Source: Deltaproteobacteria bacterium
Lineage (GTDB): Bacteria; SAR324; NAC60-12
Direction: 5' to 3'
Length of the DNA stretch: 33,200 nucleotides
Assembly (NCBI GenBank): GCA_002685535.1
Contig: NYXK01000007.1
Span: forward strand, 1 to 33,200
This document shows positions 22,097 through 31,947 of the stretch, in pieces. The stretch's first letter is position 1; each line of letters begins with the position of its first letter. The notes under the pieces are model-generated. The model did no database searches, had not been told where the DNA came from, and worked only from the letters and a program-made list of their open reading frames with translations. A program made the translations under genes and the position numbers.

Positions 22097-25000
22097 ATGG
22101 CTGGTCAACCCCCGAATCATAGGAATGACCTCCTGCTCGACCTCAACGATGAACAACCCATATACAACGATGGCCAGCGGCCTCCTATGAACGACGACGA
22201 TTTACTGCGGGCATACAACGCTGACCACGATGAAACGAATCCCCGTCCTTCGATATCTTACGATGAGTTTGTGGGAGCTGGTGGAGGACAACATCCATCA
22301 AGACAATTACCCGGCGGACCTGGAACTGTGCCAGGAGCTGGCCCATATACCTCTAATACTGGAAACAGGACATATAGTCAGACTTCTGGCTTAGGGAACT
22401 ATCAGCGTTACGCGGACGATCTGGACGATTTCCCGGACGATGGGCAATCATATTACCACCAAGGCGGGGCTATACCTGGCGATGGAGCTGGAATGCAGAT
22501 GGGAAGCAAGCCTAGGAATCGCAACAGTGTGCTGAGTTTGGGTGGTGGACTGGTAGGAAGAGCGAAAAGCATGCTTGGAATGGGCCCGGAGTATTCGGAA
22601 ATGGATTTGCCCTTGACTGAGCCTGGTGGGAGACCTCGAACAGATTCGAACGAGCCAGAGACGCCAAAGCAAGCGGGAAAGAAGTTCGACGTAGGAAAGT
22701 TCAAATTTGGCTTTGGTAGGGGAAAACCAGATCCATCTACGCTTGGCCCTAGGATTATACATCTCAACAATCCTCCGGCGAATAGCGTGAACAAGTACGT
22801 GGACAATCATATCTCCACCGCGAAATACAACGTTGCGACCTTTATGCCGAAATTCCTCTTCGAACAATTCTCCAAATTCGCCAATATTTTCTTCTTGTTT
22901 ACTGCAGCGTTACAACAGATACCCAACATTTCGCCTACAAACAGATACACGACAATTGGACCTCTGATTCTTGTGTTGCTTGTGTCTGCTGGCAAAGAAT
23001 TGATCGAGGATTACAAGCGAAAGACGTCCGACAAATCCCTCAATAACTCGAAAGCGAGGGTTTTGAGAGGTAGTCAATTTGAAGAGACAAAGTGGATCAA
23101 TGTTGCTGTGGGAGATACCATTCGTGTGGAGTCGGAGGAGCCATTTCCAGCAGATATCGTTTTACTCGCGAGTTCTGAGCCCGAAGGTCTCTGCTATATC
23201 GAAACTGCCAATTTGGATGGAGAAACCAATCTCAAAATTAAGCAGGCGATTCCAGAGACATGTGTGATGGTCAGCTTGGATGACCTGAGTAGACTTGGAG
23301 GAAAGTTGCGCTCGGAGCAGCCAAACAGCAGTCTGTACACTTATGAGGCCACTTTGACCTTGGCCGCTGGAGGTGGAGAAAAGGAACTCCCGGTTCAGCC
23401 TGACCAACTTCTGCTTAGAGGGGCAACACTTCGAAACACACCTTGGATTCATGGCGTTGTCGTATTTACAGGCCATGAGACGAAGCTTATGCGCAATGCG
23501 ACAGCTACTCCTATCAAAAGAACTGCAGTAGAACGTCAACTAAATATGCTCGTCCTTTTGCTGGTCGGAATCCTGGTCGCTCTTAGTGTCATCAGCTCGA
23601 TCGGTGACTTAATTGTTCGGGCATACCATGGAAGAGAGCTTAGCTACCTCGGGTACGCTGTATCAACCAGTGCCTTGAAGAAAGTCCAACAATTCTGGTC
23701 TGATATCTTCACGTACTGGGTTCTGTACTCCGCACTTGTCCCCATCTCACTCTTCGTCACGATCGAAATTGTCAAGTATTGGCACGCCATCCTCATCAAC
23801 GACGACCTCGACATGTATTACGACAAGATGGATACTCCTGCAGTTTGCCGGACATCAAGTTTGGTCGAAGAGCTTGGCATGGTAGAGTACATCTTTTCCG
23901 ACAAGACTGGAACATTGACCTGCAATCAAATGGAGTTCAAGGAGTGCTCGATTGGAGGAATACAGTACGCCACCGAAGTAACGGATGACCGACGGGCTAC
24001 CTTCCAAGATGGCGTTGAGGTTGGGGTGCATGACTTTACTCGATTGAAAGAGAACCTCGAGTCGCACGAGTCGGCGCTTGCTATACACCATTTTTTGTGT
24101 CTCTTAGCAACATGCCATACCGTCATTCCTGAACGGAAGGAAGAGAACCCCGGAGTCATAAAGTATCAGGCAGCATCACCAGATGAGGGTGCGCTGGTCG
24201 AAGGGGCTGTGTTGATGGGCTATCAATTCACTGCCCGAAAGCCCAGATCCGTTCAAATCACCGTCAAGGGAGTAGAATATGAGTATGAGCTTTTGGCTGT
24301 CTGCGAATTTAATTCGACACGAAAGAGAATGTCTGCTATTTTCCGATGTCCCGATGGACAAATCAGATGTTACTGCAAGGGCGCCGATACCGTCATTCTG
24401 GAACGTCTCGGCGGTGACAATCCTCATGTGGAATTGACCTTGCAGCATCTGGAAGAGTACGCGTCGGAAGGTCTGCGAACGTTGTGTCTAGCAATGCGCG
24501 AGATTCCCGAGGCTGAATTTCAGGAGTGGTGGAAGATCTTCGACAAAGCGCAAACGACCGTCAGCGGAAATCGGGCTGAGGAGCTTGACAAAGCCGCAGA
24601 GTTGTTAGAGAAGGATTTCTATCTCCTCGGTGCGACTGCCATTGAGGATCGTCTCCAGGACGGGGTACCCGAAACCATTCACACTCTCCAGGAGGCAGGC
24701 ATCAAAGTCTGGGTTCTGACCGGAGACCGTCAGGAGACTGCCATCAATATCGGCATGAGTTGTAAGCTCATTAGCGAGGACATGACACTACTCATTGTCA
24801 ACGAGGAAACCGCAGGTGACACTCGAGATAACATACAGAAGAAGCTTGATGCCATTCGGACACAGGGTGACGGAACAATTGCTATGGACACCCTGGCTCT
24901 TGTCATTGATGGAAAGTCATTGACTTACGCCCTCGAAAAAGATTTGGAGAAGAACTTTCTGGACCTTGCTGTTATGTGCAAGGCTGTCATATGTTGCCGT

Positions 25001-26243
25001 GTCTCGCCTCTACAGAAAGCCTTGGTTGTGAAGCTCGTCAAACGTCATCTCAAAGCAATTTTGCTTGCCATCGGTGACGGTGCCAACGATGTATCGATGA
25101 TTCAAGCAGCTCATATTGGTGTCGGTATCAGCGGCATGGAAGGTCTACAAGCTGCACGAAGTGCGGATGTTGCCATCGGTCAATTTAGATATCTGCGGAA
25201 GCTCCTCTTGGTGCACGGGGCCTGGAGCTACCAAAGAGTCTGCAAGGTTATCTTGTATTCGTTCTACAAGAACATCACTCTCTACATGACCCAGTTCTGG
25301 TACTCTTTCCAGAACGCTTTCTCCGGAGAAGTCATCTACGAGTCTTGGACCCTGTCATTCTACAACGTCTTTTTTACTGTCTTTCCACCACTTGCCATGG
25401 GCATCTTTGATCAATTCATATCAGCACGTCTTTTGGACAGATATCCGCAGCTGTACCAGCTTGGCCAGAAGAACACATTCTTCAAGATGCATTCCTTCTT
25501 CTCCTGGGTTGGTAATGGATTTTACCACTCCTTGATACTCTACATTGCCTCGGAAGGAATATGGTGGCTGGATCTCCCTCAAGGTGACGGCAAGACAGCT
25601 GGTCATTGGGTATGGGGCACAGCCCTGTACACTGCTGTCCTTGCTACTGTGCTAGGAAAGGCAGCATTGGTGACCAACATCTGGACGAAATATCACGTCA
25701 TCGCCATTCCTGGCAGTATGATTATCTGGATGGCCTTCATCGCTGTATATGCTACGGTAGCTCCAATGCTTGGGTTCTCCACGGAGTATGAAGGAGTTGT
25801 TCCAAGATTGTTCACGAGTCCCGTGTTTTGGTTGCAGGGACTGGTTCTACCAGTTCTCTGCTTATCCCGAGACTTTGCGTGGAAATAGTAAGTGTTCCAC
25901 GCCCAGACCTCAATCATTACTAATACCTTCCAGCGCCAAACGCATGTACTATCCACAATCATATCACCACATTCAAGAAATTCAAAAATACAACATCCAA
26001 GATTACAGGCCGAGGTATGCATTCCTCCCAATGACTGAGGCCTTTCATTAACAGATTTCCAGAATGGAGCAATTCCAAAAAGCGATTCGCAAAGTACGAC
26101 AAGTACAACGTATGCGCAAGCAACGCGGCTACGCCTTCTCCCAAGCCGACGAATCGCAAACACGTGTTCTACAAGCGTACGATACCACTCGCGAGCGTGG
26201 ACGTTACGGAGAGATGGCAAGTTCTAGGCCGGAAGGAAGATGA
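22097..26243 (+). CDS. DRS2: P4-ATPase phospholipid flippase, Drs2 type
   Basis: Exons 22097-25887, 25934-26014 and 26063-26243 give 1350 residues, close to the size of yeast Drs2. A long hydrophilic Gly/Asp-rich N-terminus precedes the P4 signature regions: IIHLNNPPANSVNKYVDNHI, the actuator DGETN (about 374), the PISL motif in helix 4, the phosphorylation site SDKTGTLT (Asp about 602), KGADTVI in the nucleotide domain, and GDGANDVSMI (about 993) in the P domain. About ten membrane helices can be seen. The C-terminal exons encode RGYAFSQADE (GYAFSQ about 1313-1318), matching the autoinhibitory GFAFSQ segment of Drs2. Drs2 enzymes move phosphatidylserine and phosphatidylethanolamine to the cytosolic leaflet at the trans-Golgi with a Cdc50 subunit, under PI4P and Arf-GEF control (family knowledge). 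All catalytic motifs are intact. Confidence 0.96.
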
Positions 26244-27039
26244 TGACAAGAGGAAGAGTTTGGTGAAGGAAATGTATGAAACGTTGGCTAATTCTACTGT
26301 ACTTTTTTTGTTTCTCGCAATGGGCTTCGGGTTGGGCCAAGAACATCTGATCGACGCATGGGCAAGGTTCGACCGGGTAATCCTTAGAGTCCGGTGCGGT
26401 CTGGTCACAAAAGGCGCGTTGGGCGCTGGACTGACTGATTGAAACGATATATTTTGGAAATGAAATATGGATGAATGGGTCGCGGGAGTCGTGGCTGGCA
26501 GCAAATCCGATGAGATTCTGGTATCTCTCCTATTCATTGTGTTCAAGAATAATCGTGAGCCTGAAATCACCAAAGCTAGGTTGCTTGGGTACCTACACTG
26601 GCGATGAGCGCATAGCAGGCTCATGATGGAAATATTCTTCGTCGTTTGGACCTCAGCTTCAAATTGAACCCAACGCGATGTTCTGGTTATCTCAATTATT
26701 GGGAGACAATGACAAGTACAAGTTGTTTCGTACTGCTGCCCCGGGTGGGCCAGCACCTTTCAGATTCCAATATGCATTCCCTTTCCTGATGGTGTTTGTG
26801 GAGATCCTAATTTCACCTCAATTTGGTCTTCCTGAACAATATCAAAAGTGATATCTCTATTTTGTTTCACTTTGAAGTATGTAAATGTGTTTGTTCACTG
26901 CTACAATATCCTGCATGTTGCAACTTATTCCGTTCAATTCTCAATCTCTCAAGCATAATCTCGTTAGTGAGCTAATGTACTTACATCCAAAAGTTTCTAG
27001 CATACAAACATACAGCACACTAACTCTGCCGATTTTCTC
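26244..27039. other. Convergent intergenic region with no supported gene
   Basis: This 796 bp lies between the stop of the flippase gene and the stop of the minus-strand oxidoreductase. A minus-strand frame at 26169-26756 overlaps the flippase end and looks like a shadow. Confidence 0.55.
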
Positions 27040-28104
27040 TCAGGGTGCCCTAACCCGCACCACAACCTTGCCTCTTGCTCTGCCTGTCTTGAGCCTCTCA
27101 AAAGCCTTCGGAACATTGTCAAACTCGAATGTTGAGTCTAAGACTGGTCGCAGCTTTCCTTCTTGGACCCATGTGGCGAGCTGCTGAAAGCAAGCATTAT
27201 TCCCTTTCGCCATAACCACAACATATTTCCCCTTCCCTCCCCCGAGGAATCCAGGAATCAACAAGTTGCCAAACAATTGCCTCATAGCGCTAAGGCTCAT
27301 TCCCAATCCGACTTGCAGGAATTTTCCGTCCGTTTTAAGGAAGCTAGGCGATGCTCTGTACAAGTTGGACGGGGTACCGATATTGTCGAGAATGACGTCA
27401 AAGATCTGCCCTTTGCTTTGAAGTTGTTTGATGATGTCTTCAGACTTGTAGTCGAGCACTTCATGTGCTCCTACACTTTTGCAGAGTTCGATGTTGGCGG
27501 TGGAACAAGAAGTCGTCACGTAACACCCAAGCGCCTTTGCAATCTGTATCGACACCACACCCGTTCCTCCCGATCCGCCATTGATGAAAACTCTGCAACC
27601 TTTCTTGACATGCGGTTGCAATGCTTGGTACGTCGTCATTCCAACAACAGCGATTGATGCCATCCCGTCTGGATCTGCTCCTTCTGGTACCAATGCAATG
27701 GTATCTTTCGACACCGCGACGAACTCGGCAATCGACCCACCACCAAAAACTCCATCGCAAGCGCCAAAGACAATGTCACCAACACGGAAGGAATCGACGT
27801 TCTTCCCAACTTCAGCGATGCGACCACACACATCCATGCCAGCGGTCACAGGTGCTCGGAACATCAGCTTCTTAGCAAGCCCAAGCTCCAGGATTTTGTG
27901 TTCGATGGGATTCAGGGCCGCGCTGTACGTTTCCACTAAGACTTGATTGTCGGCAATTGTTGGTTTGGTTATTCCTTCTGGGGCTAGGAATAGTCGCTCT
28001 TCGACAGGGCCGGGTCCTGGGCGGCATTGCCAAGCTTTCATTGTGGTCATCTTGCGTGAATGTGGAGGAAAAGTCGAATGTTGGTGGTGTAGGACTCTGA
28101 TCAT
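27040..28104 (-). CDS. Zinc-independent MDR oxidoreductase (quinone oxidoreductase-like)
   Basis: Single-exon ORF of 354 residues on the minus strand. The N-terminal GroES-like domain contains QVLVETYSAALNPIEHKI, TAGMDVCGRIAEVG and FRVGDIVFGAC. The Rossmann domain carries INGGSGGTGVVSIQIAKALG (glycine motif about 176-182), expected to bind NADPH, and then DVILDNIG. The structural and catalytic zinc ligands of alcohol dehydrogenases are absent, placing it with the quinone oxidoreductase and RTN4IP1/YIM1-like branch of the medium-chain dehydrogenase superfamily. The substrate is unknown. Two starts compete. The ATG at 28104 is only about 35 bp from a TATA run at 28138-28145, so it may lie before or at the transcript start. 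The ATG at 28050 (MTTMKAW) has a better context and fits the usual start of this family. Confidence 0.9.
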   Translation of the reverse strand: MIRVLHHQHSTFPPHSRKMTTMKAWQCRPGPGPVEERLFLAPEGITKPTIADNQVLVETYSAALNPIEHKILELGLAKKLMFRAPVTAGMDVCGRIAEVGKNVDSFRVGDIVFGACDGVFGGGSIAEFVAVSKDTIALVPEGADPDGMASIAVVGMTTYQALQPHVKKGCRVFINGGSGGTGVVSIQIAKALGCYVTTSCSTANIELCKSVGAHEVLDYKSEDIIKQLQSKGQIFDVILDNIGTPSNLYRASPSFLKTDGKFLQVGLGMSLSAMRQLFGNLLIPGFLGGGKGKYVVVMAKGNNACFQQLATWVQEGKLRPVLDSTFEFDNVPKAFERLKTGRARGKVVVRVRAP

Positions 28105-29247
28105 ATCATAGAACAGCCATCAGCAGGCATCGCTGAGTATATATACAGCACCATGTCATCATATCTCCGATCCGAATGTTCTGAAGATTCGTAAGTATTC
28201 AAAGGGCTAAGGAAATTGCCTCGATCCCTATCTGAACTGCGGTATTGGCATGTGGTAGACACTTGACCTGCTAATGAGGTGCCACACCATTCGCCCTACT
28301 TACTGAATAATCCAGCTGAGCTCTATAAGTTTACCGAAACTTTAAACATATGTCTCATAACACACGAGGTCGCGTGTCGGGACTTCGCCCTTCCTGCAAA
28401 GAAGCGAGATGCGGTAGCGACGGCTTTTGGAGTAAATACCCGTAGCGAAACTCGTACCCCAAAGCATAGGATTGGTCCAGCTGACCCACATTGACCACAA
28501 TGCGAGAATAGCGAATGCGCGGGCTTTCGATTTCTTGGGTGATTGGTAATCCAGAACGACATAAAGTCCGGCTTGATGTTCTGTTTAATTAACTGGGCGC
28601 AAAACATCGGTTGTTATCGCCTGTTGGAGCAGAGAAAGAGGCTTGCATTGCTGGACGACTGGGCAAAAAATTAGTTGTGGGCTCTTCAGTACGTACTCAC
28701 TCTGCCGACTAAACGAGTGCACATAACAATGGACCGAGTAGGGCGTGCGTTTCCTAGCTGAGAGACTTCCTTGAGATTCTTTCAAAATGCTGGTAATTTT
28801 CAATTCGACAAGCATGGCTCCTACGCACCTGTCATATGTTCCTGAAACAGCAACCGAGAATCCTGGTTATCGGTAAAGACAGTAAGTAGCATTCTTGACA
28901 AAAATAACCTCAGGACCTGCCAAGTAAGTTGGTGCTTACAGCCTTAATAACCGTTCCAACGTTCCAACATTTCTAGTCACCCACCCCACTGCAACCGTGT
29001 TCTTTGAAGCTTAAAGCTTAAAGCTTAATGCTGTCCCTTTGTTCCTTGTGATGTTCAGTATCCCCGAAATTTACCGAAAAGTGCAGAATCGGCTTCTTCT
29101 CCAAACCCAATAGACGCCTTCAAGTTCCACTTCACGAGCCTTAATAACTTGTTCTTTTAGGATATTTCCACAATCAGTCCCGTGTCCGACTCGGCACATA
29201 GTTTTCCTGGGTGCTGCTCAGTTGTCTTCATCCCGTCTCAGTAAGAC
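28105..29247. other. Intergenic region with short tandem repeats
   Basis: No gene is supported. It includes the promoter of the minus-strand oxidoreductase (TATATATA at 28138-28145), a doubled GTTCCAAC near 28953-28968 and a threefold AAGCTTA repeat at 29007-29027. Confidence 0.5.
29007..29027. repeat. Three tandem copies of AAGCTTA
   Basis: Three perfect 7-bp units lie about 220 bp upstream of the LicD-like pseudogene. It is a short simple repeat with no evident function. Confidence 0.7.
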
Positions 29248-30076
29248 ATGCGATGCCGGAGGTTACGATGGCTATTATTATTTGTCCCATGTGTTTTTGT
29301 CTACAATACGATCAAGATCCAATCTCGATCACTCCAATCTCACTCCCTCCAGCCTCTACACGCTCTCACGCCGATACCAGACACATACCAATACTTCACC
29401 GAAATAGATATTCATTCCGATTCGAAACTTATCGGTGCTATAAGTCATATTGATTCTAGATTTGGTTTACATAACGAGTCTCTTGAGATCAATAAACTTC
29501 AACCTAACCTTATCGCGTTGTTTCAAAGCTATTCGAAAACAATGGAAGACCTAGGAATCGAGACCTGGCTCGCTCACGGTACACTTGTAGGACATTACTG
29601 GGGCCAGAAGATTTTACCTTGGGACATGGATATAGATGTCCAAGTATTAATGACGACTTTAAGATACTTAGCTACGAAATATAATAGCACTTGATATCAT
29701 TATAAGAACAATACATATCTCCTCGATATCAATCCACACTATTCGATTGTATCTACCGCCGACGTGTCTAACAAAATCGATGCTCGGTGAATAAATGTCA
29801 ATAGCGGGAAATATATTGATATCACCTCGGTTCATCACAACATGTCTACTCCACGTTTACTATTTTGTAAGCTTCTTCTTTATTCCCTTTGTCAAGGTTT
29901 CATATTATATAAGAATAAAAATTAATCGTTTCTAAACAGACGAAATTTATCTACTTCAACTATCTACTTTTGAAAGCGTTAAAGTCAATATACCGCACCA
30001 AGCAGAAAATATTTTTCCAAAGGAATATGAGCAAAAAGCTCTGACAAGAATTAACCATCATTGGTATTTATCATGA
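29248..30076 (+). pseudogene. LicD-family (phosphotransferase-like) pseudogene
   Basis: The first part (29248-29691) starts with a basic residue cluster and a hydrophobic anchor (RRLRWLLLFVPCVFVY). It contains the LicD hallmark TWLAHGTLVGHYWG...LPWDMDIDVQV with the D-x-D metal site. The frame is then broken by TGA at 29692-29694 and again at 29788-29790, where LicD relatives usually read DARW, so Trp TGG has probably become TGA. Homology continues between and after these stops: TYLLDINPHYS, KYIDITSVHHN, a likely intron at 29867-29939, then STFESVKVNIPHQAENIFPKEYEQKALT up to a third TGA at 30074. LicD/FKTN-type proteins are Golgi enzymes that modify glycans, often with phosphocholine or other phospho-groups. 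Three nonsense codons argue that this copy is dead. Confidence 0.8.
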
Positions 30077-31947
30077 ACCTGAATCAAGAACCGATTACTA
30101 ATTGACATATAAGTATAAATGGGACTCCAAGTCGCAAAGATGGAATCTAAAGATTACCTAGTGGACACTCATACGCACATTCGTCACGACTTAAACGTGC
30201 TTGAATAACACGCGGAGGTGGTTATGTATGTTTCCATATTGCAATTTGTATTCACGAGGGAATGATCAAGCAATGGCAGTAGGCGGGTGTCGGAGTCGTT
30301 ATAACGATCTGGGTCTGCTTTCGATACGAAATTTGAAGCTGTCAAGGGTATCCTTATCTATCTTGCGTTCGCAGGGCACGTATACAAGGCTGCCCAAGCA
30401 AAACCAGAAATATCAAAGCAGCCGCGCCATAGATCCCCCTTTCTGGCAGATAACAAGTTCGATTGTCTTTTCGAATCAGGTGTGGTTCAATACCATGATG
30501 ATATCTTTTTTTGGCTTCAATTTCGAACTTGATAAGTAATGTTTTATGGCCGAGTTTCTGCCCGCAGCTGAAAGAGACAGGTTGCTGTCAGTCCTCTTTC
30601 TCGTTGCTTTGATTTTTGCCTACATCTATTTCGGTCAGTAGAACGGTGTTGAATGTTGCCAAGGGATACAACCTTCGCAGGCTGCAAGCTATGCGCACAA
30701 ATTGGAGGGCGGAACGATCGACTATGAACAAGAGCCACTAAAGCCGATGTGCAAGTTAAGGCGTTAAACGCTGCTCTGGCTATCGTACTCAAAAGCTACC
30801 ATGTTGAGAGCATCTGTTAATGCCGGTCCTGGCCATGAAAAATGAGACAAATTCGTGGACAGCCAAGTGAAGATGGAATCTGGGGATATCGCAGTACCCC
30901 GCGGCCCTCTCCAACTTTCGGTTTTGACGGATCTATTTCAAGCTCCCTCCGCAAACTTTTATGGTCAGAAATCATCCCAAAAAGTCTTATGTGTCTTGGT
31001 ACGGTCGGCGCGCTGCATCTTCGGACGCCACTGCTCCCCGGTGCAGCTCTCAAAGAGCCCCCGTTGGAAGTCGAATATTCAAAAGCCGGGCCAGTGCAAA
31101 TTTCATGACCCTTACCATAGCCCCAATTCTGTGTTGTATACACGGGTACCACTGATCCGTCCTTCCAGAATCGGAGAGCGTTGCGATTTCTGACGACAAT
31201 CACGTGCAGCGCCTTGACATGAGTTGTTTCAACAACAACGTCTGTGACAGCACTATTGTCAGAAACATCCGTCTCATCGTTAGCGAGAAACTTTCCGGCC
31301 TTTTGACTCGTCAAGAAAAGGTTGCGAGAAACAATCTGCTGCATGATCCGCTGCAGACAAGAGCGCCATGTCAGAGCCTCCCTGCCTGTCCAGGAAACAT
31401 TCAATGGATGTCCCCAGATCTACCATGAATACCAAGAACTACAAAACCCTCAAGAGATCTCGCGAACTCTTGCAACACGGGTGACGCTGCAGCCAAGCAT
31501 TGGCGACGTTTATGGGCATTCAGAGTGTGGTTTTGTTGCATACTTTCTCCACCGATTACCAGATTAAGCATCTTTCCAGCCTTGGCTGTCACGTCCCTGC
31601 CTGCAAAATAATAGTCTTGTACCGGATCAGTATGTTTCTTGTTTCTTTTCAACAAGCTCCAAGTTGACTCGATGATTCAGTACGAGTACACAGTCCTTTT
31701 TTAGACTATGCTGTCACGGACAACTAGACAGACTGCATGAAGTGGCGATGATCTCTCGGTCTTCCTGCAGCAGCCACATAAAGGTTGATCGCCCCCCCCA
31801 AAGGTCTCTGTTTTCTTTCTAGCGGGGCTCATCATAATTTTCATACACCCAATCTTTTCGAAAGCTAGTCTTTCCTTTCCTATTTTCATCTCAAAATTTG
31901 TTCCATTCATTCAGAGTCTCATTTTCATTTGCACCACAGTCGCAATC
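30077..31947. other. Gene-poor region upstream of the repeat precursor
   Basis: No gene is well supported. A minus-strand frame at 30817-31404 (195 codons) and another at 31401-31655 could be parts of one unknown gene joined by a short 38-nt intron, but I recognise no domain. A run of eight C lies near 31792-31799. The last 100 bp before 31948 are pyrimidine-rich, as in the 5' UTRs of well-expressed fungal genes. Confidence 0.45.

Noticed and set aside
26169..26756. 195-codon minus-strand ORF
   Set aside because: It overlaps the last flippase exon in antisense and has no recognisable features.
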